Shown in pieces: positions 51,972 to 61,626 of a stretch of DNA of 64,000 nucleotides. The first letter of the stretch is position 1. Each line of letters opens with the position of its first letter. The DNA comes from Helicobacter bilis (GTDB lineage: Bacteria > Campylobacterota > Campylobacteria > Campylobacterales > Helicobacteraceae): NCBI RefSeq assembly GCF_001999985.1, contig NZ_CP019645.1, forward strand, positions 992,001 through 1,056,000. Direction: 5' to 3'. Under the pieces are notes generated by a model. It was not told the origin of the DNA. It did not search any database and worked only from the letters and a program-made list of their open reading frames with translations. A program made the position numbers and the translations under genes.

Positions 51972-52694
51972 TTAACTCTTGCTTTCAACTAGAGCAGAAT
52001 CATAAAGAATGCGACCACAATGTGGGCAATGCACGATCTCATCGCCCCTTCTAACATCTGCAATATTTTTATCATTTAGCTTGATAAAGCAACCACCACA
52101 AGCTTCTTTATACATGGAGATAACGCTTGTATTTCCCGCCCATTTTCGAATCTTTTCATACAATCTTAGCACCGTTGTTTCCATATCTAATGCAGCTTTT
52201 GTCCGTTTGGCACTCACCTCATCTTGTTGCTTTTTAATCTCTTGGACTGCTTCATTGCAGCCAGATTCCATACCGCTAATCTCTTCATCAAGCTTTATGA
52301 CATTAGAATCAAGTGTAGCAATCTTATCTTTTGCCGCTTGTATGCCTTTCTCAAGGGCTTCAATCTCATTGTTAAAGCTTATGCTTTTTTCTCGCAATAT
52401 GCCTTCTTCCATATCAAGATTTTTCATCTCTTTTTCGCTTTTGCTTTCTTGGATTTTATTGCGAATGCGTTCAATATCTGCAGTAATCACAGCAAATTCA
52501 TCATTATTTTTTGCAAGAGATTCTTCATTCCTTGCAATGAGTGCTTCTAATTCTTGCTTTTCTTTTAAAGCTTTTGTTTTTTCAGATATTTTTTCGTTCA
52601 TTGGGGCTTTTTTTTGCTCGATAAGAGGATCATATTTTGACACCTCTAAATCAAGGCGATTTACTTCAATGAGTTTTTCAAGATTTTTATTCAT
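51972..52694 (-). CDS. flgZ: Coiled-coil zinc-ribbon protein, FlgZ/HP0958 type
   Basis: This 240-residue protein is a long antiparallel coiled coil (about 1-180) followed by a C4 zinc ribbon with EACGGCF and VHCPHCGRIL. In H. pylori the homologue HP0958 (FlgZ) binds and stabilises the sigma-54 factor RpoN and is needed for flagellar gene expression. Its neighbours here (waaA and nif3-like) are the same as in H. pylori, which supports orthology. It lies 10 bases after nif3. Confidence 0.88.
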   Translation of the reverse strand: MNKNLEKLIEVNRLDLEVSKYDPLIEQKKAPMNEKISEKTKALKEKQELEALIARNEESLAKNNDEFAVITADIERIRNKIQESKSEKEMKNLDMEEGILREKSISFNNEIEALEKGIQAAKDKIATLDSNVIKLDEEISGMESGCNEAVQEIKKQQDEVSAKRTKAALDMETTVLRLYEKIRKWAGNTSVISMYKEACGGCFIKLNDKNIADVRRGDEIVHCPHCGRILYDSALVESKS

Positions 52695-52703
52695 GCAATG
52701 CTC

Positions 52704-53447
52704 CTAAATATAGCAAAATGGATTGTGTGAATTTGTAATTATAGCTTGAATATAGTGTTTTTGTAAAGCTTTTGCTAGTAAATCACTGAAAATACACTCA
52801 CTTTCAAAGTGTGGAACATCAATAAAGCTAATGCCCTCACTTGCAGCAATCATAGCATCATGATATTTAATATCGCCTGTGATAATGCAATCCCCCTTAT
52901 TTGCGATTTTATAGGCAGTGGCATTACTCCCACATGTAATGTAGAGGTTATGTATCATATTATCTTTTTGCGTATAGCGAAGTGTATCTAATCCCAATAT
53001 ATTTTTTATATGCGTAGCAAGAGAATAGGTGCTTAATGGTGTGCTTGTGCTATAAATAAGGCTAAAATCTTTCTCACCATTTGGGGTAAAGTTTAGAGAT
53101 TCTAAGCATAATTTTGTAGCAAAGGCTTTGTTTAAATGCGTTTTATCAAAGTTTGTATGCATGGCTATGACGCTAATTTTCTTTTGCAGACATAGCTCAA
53201 TGAGATTTGCAGGATATGTATCAGTTTGTATGGTCTTTAATGCTTTAAAGATTAAGGGGTGATGCACGATAAGCAAACTTTCATTTTCTATCGCATTAAC
53301 CACTTGCATATCAAGTTCTAATGCAATATAGACTTGTTTGCACTCTATTTGCATATTACCGATATTTAATCCACTATTATCCCATTCTGCTTGCATGATA
53401 AAAGGACTTATTGAATCAAGTATCCCATAAATTTCTAAAACTTTCAT
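52704..53447 (-). CDS. Nif3-like dinuclear metal-centre protein
   Basis: This 247-residue protein has the metal-binding segments VHHPLIFKALK, MHTNFDKTHLN and the C-terminal HFESE. AEWDNSGLNIG near the N-terminus is the family signature. The family forms hexameric toroids and its biochemical role is unsettled. First of the nif3-flgZ-waaA run. Confidence 0.88.
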   Translation of the reverse strand: MKVLEIYGILDSISPFIMQAEWDNSGLNIGNMQIECKQVYIALELDMQVVNAIENESLLIVHHPLIFKALKTIQTDTYPANLIELCLQKKISVIAMHTNFDKTHLNKAFATKLCLESLNFTPNGEKDFSLIYSTSTPLSTYSLATHIKNILGLDTLRYTQKDNMIHNLYITCGSNATAYKIANKGDCIITGDIKYHDAMIAASEGISFIDVPHFESECIFSDLLAKALQKHYIQAIITNSHNPFCYI

Positions 53448-53541
53448 GTTTAACCGCCTATTGAAATTGTGAAATTAAGATAAGATTCTATAGCTCAATT
53501 AATGCAAAATCTATATTTTATACTTACAATTCATAAAATAG

Positions 53542-54132
53542 TTAAAAACTATATCCAACACTCACGCCAAAGAAATTAAAGCCTTTGTTTAAAGGAGTTA
53601 AATCGCCATTTGAGTAATGTTTCACAAAAATCTCACAGGATATACCCCCCCCCCCCTTATTTGCCACGGCATAATTATAACCAATAAAGACTTTTTCCCC
53701 AAAAGTAAAAGCAGAGTTCATGCGAGAATCTAAAAGTGTGCGAATGTAGATTCCAATACCAACTCCAGCATAAAAGTTTGTGCGTGGTATTGATAACACA
53801 ATATCTTGTGATACACCAAAGATTAATTGATTAAGGGCTTTTTCACTCCCACTACCAAGAAAGCCCTCAAGCTCTAAAACCATTCTAGCAGGTAATCCAA
53901 AAAATGTATTAGGCTGTCCATAATGAAGCCCTATTGCACTAAGCCTTGAAAAGCCACTTCCTGAAAAATCTTGAGCAAACACGATCTTTGCTAAATGCTT
54001 TTTATCATTAAAATTTGCATTATAATCTATCCAACGAGACTTTTCCTTGCTTACTTCATTATGAGTTTCATTATTTTCTAAAGCATACGCAAAAGCACAA
54101 ATAGACACAAACAAAATAAAAACACATCTCAT
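53542..54132 (-). CDS. PagL-like lipid A 3-O-deacylase, phase-variable, in frame as sequenced
   Basis: This 196-residue protein has a signal peptide (FILFVSICAFAYA) and an eight-strand-type barrel ending SVGYSF. The catalytic-type pair His172-Tyr-Ser174-Asn lies in KHYSNGDLTPLNKGFNF, as in PagL (His126, Ser128 of the Pseudomonas enzyme). The place of the PagL catalytic Glu is Asn186 here, so activity is not assured. A poly-G tract encodes Gly160-163, just before the active-site strand. With 12 Gs the frame is open. The frame begins at TTG 54138, and the ATG at 54132 is the better start. It would remodel lipid A in the outer membrane. Confidence 0.75.
   Translation of the reverse strand: MRCVFILFVSICAFAYALENNETHNEVSKEKSRWIDYNANFNDKKHLAKIVFAQDFSGSGFSRLSAIGLHYGQPNTFFGLPARMVLELEGFLGSGSEKALNQLIFGVSQDIVLSIPRTNFYAGVGIGIYIRTLLDSRMNSAFTFGEKVFIGYNYAVANKGGGGISCEIFVKHYSNGDLTPLNKGFNFFGVSVGYSF
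53645..53656 (-). repeat. Poly-G tract (12 G) in the PagL-like gene
   Basis: Twelve C on the plus strand. The coding strand reads AAG GGG GGG GGG GGT, in frame (ON). A change not divisible by three removes the catalytic C-terminus. Confidence 0.95.
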
Positions 54133-54274
54133 ACACAAAACCCCAACAATTATTATTAGTTAATTACTCAAAAAAGGCGGATTATATAGGAAAAACTATA
54201 AAATACAGCTTAATCCTTACATGCCATTTTTACCAGCATCTTACTCTCTAAGCAAACATACAATCAAGATTCTT

Positions 54275-55336
54275 TCACACTTCAATGCTTTGTTGCAAAT
54301 GCAAATCAAAGCCGCTTAGGGCATTATAGCTTTTATTTGCATTTGCACAATGAGAGCTAAGAAGTGTGAAGTCTTTCACACCAAGTGATTTTAGAATCTG
54401 TGCACCGATTCCAAAGTCTTTAATATCACCACAATTTTTTGCGATATTGCCATTTGCGTTATCTTTATCGCTATTAAGACACACAAGATAGCCACCCTGC
54501 TGGGAGAGCAACTCTATACTTTTTTGCAGGGCTTGCCATTCACTAGAATCTGTCAAAAGGGCAATATCGCTACTTGTATTGTGGAATCTAATGAGCGGCG
54601 TTGTAGCCTGTGGGCTAAAGCTAAAGGCAATATGTTCATTTTCTAAATGATCTAAAAATGTGATTTTCTCGCACTCTTGTGCCATAAACACCGCCTTTTC
54701 ACGCGAAGTTTCACGCACGAGATTTTCAAAATTTAAGCGATATTGAATGATGTCGCTGACATAGAGAATCTTTAGGTTATGAGTTTTAGCAAAATCAAGT
54801 AGGAATTTATCCCCCCGCCCTGCCATCGTGCCATCTTTTTTCATAATCTCACAAATCACACTAATGGGTGCAAGCCCCGCAAGTCTGCAAATATCTACAC
54901 TCGCTTCTGTATGTCCTGTGCGGATAAGTGTGCCACCACTCTTAGCAATGAGCGGGAAAATATGCCCCGGACGCACAAAATCGCTTGGCTTTGCGTTGTT
55001 ATCACACATAAGACGGATTGTTAAATCCCTCTCATACGCAGAAATGCCTGTCTTTGCTTCCTTGGCATCAATAGATATGGTGAAGGCGGTTTCGTGGTTG
55101 CTATCATTTCTTTTTACCATTGGGGGCAGGTCTAGCTTATGGGCTAGCTCTTGCGTGATAGATACGCAAATAAGTCCCCTTGCTTCTTGAGCCATAAAAT
55201 TGATTTTCTCTGGTGTGGAAAAGATTCCAGCCATTACCAAATCGCCTTCATTTTCTCTATCTTCATCGTCCATTATGATGATCATTTCACCTTTTTTAAT
55301 CGCCTCTATGGCGTCTTTCATACGCGTTTGATACAT
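54275..55336 (-). CDS. ribB: 3,4-dihydroxy-2-butanone 4-phosphate synthase with degenerate GTP cyclohydrolase domain
   Basis: The N-terminal 200 residues form the DHBP synthase, which splits ribulose 5-phosphate for riboflavin synthesis. Motifs are MDDEDRENEGDLVMAG, RTGHTEASVDICRLAG and the HE pair in SNHETAF. The C-terminal 150 residues have the RibA fold pattern, but lack the zinc cysteines and the RQEGRGIGL block. They can hardly be an active GTP cyclohydrolase II. H. pylori RibB is the same. True RibA is encoded at 2876-3457. Confidence 0.93.
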   Translation of the reverse strand: MYQTRMKDAIEAIKKGEMIIIMDDEDRENEGDLVMAGIFSTPEKINFMAQEARGLICVSITQELAHKLDLPPMVKRNDSNHETAFTISIDAKEAKTGISAYERDLTIRLMCDNNAKPSDFVRPGHIFPLIAKSGGTLIRTGHTEASVDICRLAGLAPISVICEIMKKDGTMAGRGDKFLLDFAKTHNLKILYVSDIIQYRLNFENLVRETSREKAVFMAQECEKITFLDHLENEHIAFSFSPQATTPLIRFHNTSSDIALLTDSSEWQALQKSIELLSQQGGYLVCLNSDKDNANGNIAKNCGDIKDFGIGAQILKSLGVKDFTLLSSHCANANKSYNALSGFDLHLQQSIEV

Positions 55337-55385
55337 TAGATTAAATACTCCGTAATAACATTTTTAAAAATTATATCAATTTTAT

Positions 55386-55414
55386 TTGACTTTTTAGCAA
55401 AACTATGATATGAT
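55386..55414 (+). promoter_or_regulatory. Promoter of the tRNA pair
   Basis: TTGACT (55386-55391) and TATGAT (55409-55414) are spaced by 17 bases, about 42 bases before tRNA-Gln. Confidence 0.6.
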
Positions 55415-55456
55415 TTCGCCTTTAACTTCTAACTTCAAGCAAAAGAAGCAAAGCGT

Positions 55457-55531
55457 TGGGGTATCGCCAAGCGGTAAGGCACCTGGTTTTGGTCCAGGCA
55501 TTCCGAGGTTCGAATCCTTGTACCCCAGCCA
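55457..55531 (+). tRNA. tRNA-Gln (anticodon TTG)
   Basis: The acceptor arm TGGGGTA pairs with TACCCCA, followed by G and an encoded CCA. The anticodon stem is CCTGG/CCAGG with loop TTTTGGT, anticodon TTG. The T loop is GGTTCGAATCC. Length 75 with CCA. Confidence 0.96.
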
Positions 55532-55606
55532 AATATGCAAATTACTACCAAATTTACTTCTAATAGATTTGCTTAATGTGAAGTTATCTTTGATATTTTT
55601 GAGTAA

Positions 55607-55683
<77 letters not shown>

Positions 55684-55992
55684 TTCTCTGCAAGTGAAGC
55701 TTATTCTCATGCAATAATACTGATTTTCCAAGTGAAAATTGTTCTCATGTTAATCCTTTCAAAATGAAATTGACTTTACTGGCGTTTTATCTTATTTCTC
55801 CCCTTACAAGATAGCACCAAGTAAGGTATTTATTTTAAGTAGGGCATTTATTTTTCTCTATTATCTTAGTTTTACCTTAGAATCTTTATCCATAAAATTT
55901 AGCTATAATACAACTCTTGTTTTTACCCATTCATTTAAAATCATATAAATGAGAATCATTAAAACCAAACCCATAAGACCAAAAGGTATATT
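55684..55992 (+). promoter_or_regulatory. Gap between tRNA-fMet and the methylase-like gene, with a -10 element
   Basis: No gene. TATAAT at 55904-55909 (in TAGCTATAATAC) lies about 84 bases before the next start codon and is a likely promoter, leaving a fairly long leader. TTCTCATG occurs twice near 55705 and 55742. Confidence 0.45.
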
Positions 55993-57678
55993 GTGAAAAA
56001 ATTGCTTGATTGTTTTGACTATCTCAAACGCTATCATTCTGATTTGCTTGATGTTGTAAGCATTATGCTTGAGCTTTTTATCTTTAAGAGGGAAAATGCT
56101 AAAATGCTAGAAGACATGATTGCAAAATCTAGCAAAAGAAAGACAATTAAAGAAGACTTTCATGCAATATTACACAATCTCATAGGAGAAGAATTATATG
56201 TGCCTATAAGCAGTAATGCAAATATCTCTAAGATTCTAAAAACGCTTTTACAAAGTAGCACAGAATTGCATAATATCACGCAATTCCTACATATTATCTC
56301 ACAGAAACGCACGACAAACAAACTCTATTACTACTCTACACCACGAGAAGTTAATGATTTATTAGCATTATTGCTAGATTTACAAGATAATGATGAGGTA
56401 TATAATCCATGCTATGGTATTGGCAGTATCTTTTTATCCTTAGGGAATCTTAATCCAAATATCCATTTATATGGAGAAGAGTTAGATGAAAGGCTATCAA
56501 ATATCGCAAGGTTAATCGCAAGATTCACGCAAATAAAAGACTATAAACTCTATGTGAATGATATTTTAAAGCAACCTGTCTTTAAAGCGGGAAGTATCTT
56601 GCGACAATTTAATAAGGTGATTTGTAATCCACCGCTTTACGCACACATGGGAGTAGAACAATTAAAAGGCGATGAAAGATTCAGTAAAATTGGCATACTT
56701 GCTAAAAATTACCCAGAATTAGTGTTTCTAACACACGCCCTAGCACATTTAAAGCAAAGGGGAGTTTTCATTGTCCGCAATCAAACCTTGCAAAAAAGCT
56801 TTTTAGAGGAAAAACTTCGCGATAAGCTTGTAAAAGAGCGTATGATAGAAGCTGTTATTGAATTACCTAAAAATATCTTCCCACACCAAGCCTGTGATTT
56901 TTCTGTGCTTGTTATCTCTCATAATAATAAAGAGATTCTGCATATTAATGCGAATAATCCACATTTTTACACCAAAGATGGCAAATATAATCGACTAAGA
57001 CATATTGATGAAATTGCTAATCTATTTAAACAAAAAAAAGAGAGTGAATTTTCAAAAATCACAAATATAAAAGATGTAAAAACGCATGATTTAAGGGCTA
57101 GTTATTATCTTGCTTCTAAGATGATACATACAAATGAATTATTATTAGCTGATATGGGGGCAACAATTTTTCGTGGGCAAAGAGTGCATGGGGGTAGTAA
57201 AGATTCTGAAATTACATATTATGATGTAGGTATAGCGGATTTTTCTGTATGTGGATTTAGCACAAAGTTTAGTCATAAAAAGATGAGTGGGGATAAGCAA
57301 AAGATACAAAAATATCGATTAAAACCCTATGATATTTTACTCTCACTTCGCAGCATTGTCCCAAAAGTTACCATACTTGGAGAATGTATAAAAGATCACA
57401 TTGCTGTGGCAAATGCGGGGATTTTGATTCTAAGATTAGCAGATAAAAATAAAGCTATTGGACTTTATTGCTATTTCTTTTCAAATGAGGGCTTTACACA
57501 TTTAAAAAGGATTTATGAGCAAAGTGGGGAGGGCATGGTATATATTAATGAATTACTAGCGAGTTCTATACCGCCACGCTATCTTTTAGAAGGTAAAAAG
57601 AGAATGCAAGAGATAGAATCTCTAAAGCATGAGTTTGAATCGCTTGAGACAAAATTGCAAGATTTAAAACAAACATAA
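55993..57678 (+). CDS. N6-adenine methylase-like protein fused to a specificity-like C-terminus
   Basis: This 561-residue protein resembles HsdM of type I systems joined to a target-recognition part. Residues about 100-330 are the methylase domain, with motif I as NPCYGIGSIF (about 137-146) and motif IV as NPPL (212-215). Residues about 370-545 resemble one HsdS half (MGATIFRGQRV, then PYDILLSLRS), ending in a coiled coil. Motif I begins with Asn instead of Asp, and motif IV has Leu where an aromatic residue is normal, so activity is doubtful or changed. No restriction gene is adjacent. An orphan methylase, a regulator or a decayed enzyme are all possible. Confidence 0.75.
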   Translation: MKKLLDCFDYLKRYHSDLLDVVSIMLELFIFKRENAKMLEDMIAKSSKRKTIKEDFHAILHNLIGEELYVPISSNANISKILKTLLQSSTELHNITQFLHIISQKRTTNKLYYYSTPREVNDLLALLLDLQDNDEVYNPCYGIGSIFLSLGNLNPNIHLYGEELDERLSNIARLIARFTQIKDYKLYVNDILKQPVFKAGSILRQFNKVICNPPLYAHMGVEQLKGDERFSKIGILAKNYPELVFLTHALAHLKQRGVFIVRNQTLQKSFLEEKLRDKLVKERMIEAVIELPKNIFPHQACDFSVLVISHNNKEILHINANNPHFYTKDGKYNRLRHIDEIANLFKQKKESEFSKITNIKDVKTHDLRASYYLASKMIHTNELLLADMGATIFRGQRVHGGSKDSEITYYDVGIADFSVCGFSTKFSHKKMSGDKQKIQKYRLKPYDILLSLRSIVPKVTILGECIKDHIAVANAGILILRLADKNKAIGLYCYFFSNEGFTHLKRIYEQSGEGMVYINELLASSIPPRYLLEGKKRMQEIESLKHEFESLETKLQDLKQT

Positions 57679-57735
57679 AAATATAATTGTTTAATTTTTC
57701 GTTACAATTCTATCTTTATTCTAATGGAGCATAGA

Positions 57736-59346
57736 GTGATACTTTTAATTGATAATTATGATTCTTTTACATATAATATCTATCAGCTTGTAGCAAAGCT
57801 AGGCTTTAGTGTCATTGTGAAACGCAACGATGCTATTGATATTGAAACAATCCGCATGTTAAAACCCACACATATCATACTAGGACCGGGACCTAATAGC
57901 CCTAAAGATTCTAGAATCTGCCTTGATATTATTACGCAGTTAAAAGGTGAATATCCTATTCTTGGTATCTGTCTTGGACATGAAGCCATTTTGTATGCCT
58001 TTGATGTGCCTATTGTCAATGCAAAAAATATAGTGCATGGCAAGGTATCTCCACTCACACACACAGAAGATGGAATCTTTACAAATATCCCCCAGCATGT
58101 CCAAATCACTCGCTATCACTCTTTAGTCGCTAAAAGAGAGCAAATACCAGATTGCTTTCACATTAATGCTGTGAGTGATGATGGCGAAGTTATGGCGGTA
58201 ACACACAAGCAATATCCACTTTTTGGCTTACAATTTCACCCAGAATCTATTGGCACACAATATGGCGAAAAGATGATTCTAAACTTCATTCACTACAAAA
58301 GGCGAAGCATACCTATAAAGCTTTACCTGCAAAAATTAGCCCATTTAGAGAATCTAAGCTTTGTAGAAAGCTATGATTTAATGGAGTGTATCGCAGAAAA
58401 CGATCTCACACCAGCACAACTTGGCAGCCTTATCACAAGCTTTTATCACAAAGGACCAAGCGGGGAAGAACTTGCGGCATTTGCAAGTCTTCTCATATCA
58501 AAGGCAAAGCATTTTGAAATACAAGATTCTAAACGCATTGATATTGTCGGCACGGGTGGGAGTGCGAGAAAAACTTTTAATGTTTCAACGACAACTGCCC
58601 TATTGTTAGCAAGTATGGGCTTAAAAGTCGCAAAGCATGGCAATCGCGGTATTACAAGTAAAAGTGGGAGTGCAGACTTACTCACAAATCTAGGCATTAA
58701 TATCAATATGGATATGCAGACTTGCAAGGCATGTTATGAGAATCTTGGCATTACTTTCCTTTTTGCACCAAATATCCATAACGCCCTAAAACATGTGCAA
58801 GGTGTGCGTAAAGAGCTAGGCTTTAAAAGCTTTTTTAACTTACTTGGTCCTTTAAGTAATCCATTGCGACCCACACATCAGCTTATAGGTGTGTTTAGCA
58901 AAGATTATACAGAACTTCTTGCAAATGCCCTAAAGATTCTAGGCGTTGAAAGGGCAATGGTCGTGCATGGGCTAGATGGTATTGATGAGATAAGTCTTTG
59001 TGCAGCAACACAAGTTAGTGAGCTAAAAGATGGAGAGATTCACACTTATATTTTCTCACCGCAAAAGCTAGGTATAGAACTCGCCAATCACGCAGAATTA
59101 CGCGGTGGCGATGTCGCTATGAATGCAGAAATCACACTTGATATACTAAGCGGTAAAGCAAGTAAAAAAGCAGATTTAGTCGCTCTAAATGCAGGTGCAA
59201 GTCTTTATATCTATGGCTATGCTGATAGCATTGAAGCTGGATTTCATTTAGCAAGAGAGCATTTACAAAGCAAAAAAGCATTAAATCTTTTAGAATCTTT
59301 TCGCTTGCAAAGTAACATATCGCAAAGTAATATGAAAAACGAGTAA
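57736..59346 (+). CDS. trpGD: Fused anthranilate synthase glutaminase / anthranilate phosphoribosyltransferase
   Basis: The N-terminal 200 residues are the TrpG amidotransferase: ILLIDNYDSFTYN, LGPGPNSPKDS, the catalytic Cys in LGICLGHEAI, and HPESIGT. Residues about 205-536 are TrpD: VGTGGSARKTFNVSTTTALL, HGNRGITSKSGSADLL and NLLGPLSNPLRP. It gives the first two steps of tryptophan synthesis together with TrpE, which is not here. The frame starts at ATG 57724, but the GTG at 57736 has GGAG at proper spacing and yields the usual TrpG start. C. jejuni has the same fusion. Confidence 0.93.
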   Translation: MILLIDNYDSFTYNIYQLVAKLGFSVIVKRNDAIDIETIRMLKPTHIILGPGPNSPKDSRICLDIITQLKGEYPILGICLGHEAILYAFDVPIVNAKNIVHGKVSPLTHTEDGIFTNIPQHVQITRYHSLVAKREQIPDCFHINAVSDDGEVMAVTHKQYPLFGLQFHPESIGTQYGEKMILNFIHYKRRSIPIKLYLQKLAHLENLSFVESYDLMECIAENDLTPAQLGSLITSFYHKGPSGEELAAFASLLISKAKHFEIQDSKRIDIVGTGGSARKTFNVSTTTALLLASMGLKVAKHGNRGITSKSGSADLLTNLGININMDMQTCKACYENLGITFLFAPNIHNALKHVQGVRKELGFKSFFNLLGPLSNPLRPTHQLIGVFSKDYTELLANALKILGVERAMVVHGLDGIDEISLCAATQVSELKDGEIHTYIFSPQKLGIELANHAELRGGDVAMNAEITLDILSGKASKKADLVALNAGASLYIYGYADSIEAGFHLAREHLQSKKALNLLESFRLQSNISQSNMKNE

Positions 59347-59408
59347 GGTGTGTATATTAAAAGCTAAAAGCAATTTTGGCTTATCAGTAACTATTGATAC
59401 AAGTCCAT

Positions 59409-59434
59409 ATTGTCTCTTTTTGAGAGACAATTTT
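59409..59434 (+). terminator. Rho-independent terminator after trpGD
   Basis: ATTGTCTCT and AGAGACAAT form a 9-bp perfect stem around TTTTG, followed by TTT. 62 bases past the trpGD stop. The rest of 59347-59611 shows no gene. Confidence 0.7.
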
Positions 59435-59611
59435 GTGTTGTAAGGTAAATAATCAATCTATATAAATGTATATCCCCATAATCTTGCAACTCCGTATTTA
59501 TAACACAAAATTATTCCTATTCTCTATTTAAAAATAACATAGCCTTGTGGGTCTATTGTAAAAGCTTATAGCATTATATAAATACATGCCTTTTTCTAGG
59601 CTAATCGCATT

Positions 59612-59631
59612 AAAAAACCTTACGCAAGGTT
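59612..59631 (-). terminator. Terminator overlapping the yebC stop codon
   Basis: On the minus strand AACCTT-GCG-T-AAGGTT followed by TTTT. The stop codon TAA lies within the hairpin. Confidence 0.65.
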
Positions 59632-60333
59632 TGTATAAACCGCTTGCACATCATCATCATCTTCGATTTTATCGAGCAGTTTATCAAGTTCTTGCATTTG
59701 CTCTTCTGTAAGGGTTATGGGGCTTGTTGGGATTCTTACAAGTTTTGCGGACTTTACTTCAATATTTAGATTCTCTAAACCAAGTGCTAATGTCCCAAAA
59801 TCTTCATATTTAGAATATGCTGTATAGCTATTTTCTTCTTCATTTTTTTCTAATAAATCAAGTCCGCAGTCGATGAGTGCTAACTCTACTTCATCAACAT
59901 TATCATCATTTAAAGTGATTTGAAACTCGCCCTTTCTCTCAAACATAAAGTCAATCGCCCCATTTGTAAGCAAGCTTGCATTTGGCGTTTTGTTGAAATA
60001 GCTTTTTATGTTTGCGACCGTTCTTGTTGGATTATCAGTCGCACATTCTATAAATATAAGCACACCATTTGCGGCTTTGCCCTCGTAGCTTACTTCCTCA
60101 AAATGTCCGTCCTTGCCACTTGCACGCTTGATTGCCGCATCGATATTATCTTTTGGCATGTTTTGTGCCTTTGCATTAGCGATAGCCGTGCGTAATTTTG
60201 CATTCATTTCTGGGTCTAGTCCGCCCTCTTTTGCGGCGATTGTGATTGCTGTCGCAAGCTTTGGAAAGATTTTACTCATTTTGCCCCATCGCTTTTCTTT
60301 TGCAGCTCTACGATATTCAAACGCTCTACCCAT
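59620..60333 (-). CDS. yebC: YebC/PmpR-family regulator or translation factor
   Basis: This 237-residue protein has the family's opening [22 protein letters not shown], and then [14 protein letters not shown] and [18 protein letters not shown]. The conserved [15 protein letters not shown] follows. Members bind DNA as regulators, and some relieve ribosome stalling on proline-rich stretches. The start ATG is at 60333. Its promoter would face away from mrp. Confidence 0.93.
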   Translation of the reverse strand: MGRAFEYRRAAKEKRWGKMSKIFPKLATAITIAAKEGGLDPEMNAKLRTAIANAKAQNMPKDNIDAAIKRASGKDGHFEEVSYEGKAANGVLIFIECATDNPTRTVANIKSYFNKTPNASLLTNGAIDFMFERKGEFQITLNDDNVDEVELALIDCGLDLLEKNEEENSYTAYSKYEDFGTLALGLENLNIEVKSAKLVRIPTSPITLTEEQMQELDKLLDKIEDDDDVQAVYTNLA

Positions 60334-60426
60334 AATAATCTCCCTGCTAGATTCTAAAAATAAAAGGCGACATTATATCATACGCATTTAAATGTTTTAG
60401 AATCTATGAACTTCTATCAAATACGC

Positions 60427-60432
60427 TATAAT
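60427..60432 (+). promoter_or_regulatory. -10 element of mrp
   Basis: TATAAT in ACGCTATAATTTC, 30 bases before the mrp start codon. AAAGGA is the ribosome-binding site. Confidence 0.55.
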
Positions 60433-60462
60433 TTCACACATAACACAATATAAAGGAAAAAT

Positions 60463-61533
60463 ATGAAAAAAATGGTCGAAGACGCATTAAAACAAGTAAT
60501 TTACCCAAACTTTGAGAAAGACATTGTAACCTTTGGCTTTGTAAGTAAGATAGAGATAAACAATAATGTATGCTATCTTAAGGTAAATATCCCATCAAGC
60601 AATGAAGAAGTCATTAAAAAAGTCAAAGAAGAGATTCTAGAAAAGACAAAATCCCTTCCACTAGCAAATATCGACATAGAGATTGTAACGCCAAATATAC
60701 AAAAAGCACAAACAGAGCAATCCCCTAAGAATCTAGCCCCATCAATCAAGCATTTTGTAATGGTAAGCAGCGGTAAAGGCGGTGTTGGTAAATCAACAAC
60801 AAGTGTGAATCTCGCCATTTCACTCGCAAAAAGCGGTAAAAAAGTAGGCTTACTTGATGCTGATATTTATGGACCAAATGTCCCGCGTATGTTTGGACTA
60901 GATGGCGTTGAGCCAAAGACTAGCCAAGATGGTAAGAAGCTTTTACCTTTAGAGCAGTATGGTGTCAAAATGATAAGTATAGAATCTATCTATGGTAAAG
61001 GGCAGAGCTTTATATGGAGAGGACCTGTGGTTATGCGTATCATTACGCAGTTGCTGCAAGATGTGGAGTGGGGAGAGCTTGACATTATGGTCGTTGATAT
61101 GCCACCGGGAACGGGTGATGCACAGCTTACACTAGCTCAAAGTGTGCCTGTTGGTGCGGGTATAAATGTAACGACACCGCAAATGGTAGCCATTGATGAT
61201 GGATTCCGTGCGCTTGATATGTTTGCAAAATGCAATATCCCAATTTTTGGAATCATTGAAAATATGAGTGGTTTTATATGCCCTGATTGTAATAAAACCT
61301 ATGAGATTTTTGGAAAGGGTAATAGCGATATGTTAGCACAAGAGTTTCATACAGAAGTTGTAGCTAAGATTCCATTAGAGCCAAGCATTGTAGCAGCAAG
61401 TGATAGCGGTAAGCCTATTAGCTTCTTTGAGCCTGATAGCAGGACAAGCAAAAGCTATATGGAATGTGCCTTGCGTTTAATTGAATTTTTAGAATCAAAT
61501 AGGGCAGATAATAGCGCCATTCAACCGCGTTAG
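60463..61533 (+). CDS. mrp: Mrp/NBP35-family iron-sulfur carrier ATPase
   Basis: This 356-residue protein has an N-terminal MIP18-type domain (about 1-80), then a deviant Walker A SSGKGGVGKST (102-112) and VDMPPGTGDAQLT. The C-terminal CPDC motif (NMSGFICPDC) is also present. Such proteins hold and transfer [4Fe-4S] clusters. H. pylori HP0207 is the counterpart in length and layout. Confidence 0.93.
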   Translation: MKKMVEDALKQVIYPNFEKDIVTFGFVSKIEINNNVCYLKVNIPSSNEEVIKKVKEEILEKTKSLPLANIDIEIVTPNIQKAQTEQSPKNLAPSIKHFVMVSSGKGGVGKSTTSVNLAISLAKSGKKVGLLDADIYGPNVPRMFGLDGVEPKTSQDGKKLLPLEQYGVKMISIESIYGKGQSFIWRGPVVMRIITQLLQDVEWGELDIMVVDMPPGTGDAQLTLAQSVPVGAGINVTTPQMVAIDDGFRALDMFAKCNIPIFGIIENMSGFICPDCNKTYEIFGKGNSDMLAQEFHTEVVAKIPLEPSIVAASDSGKPISFFEPDSRTSKSYMECALRLIEFLESNRADNSAIQPR

Positions 61534-61626
61534 ATTTCTCGCATGACTTAAGCAGATAGTTCTAAACATACAAAAGTTTAGATTCTATACCTTTAAGGTG
61601 GGTGCAAAATGGGGTTTTAGATTCTA

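Noticed and set aside
52009-52707. Plus-strand 232-codon frame opposite flgZ
   Set aside because: Ser/Phe-rich shadow of a Lys/Glu-rich coiled coil. The minus-strand protein has conserved zinc cysteines and syntenic neighbours.
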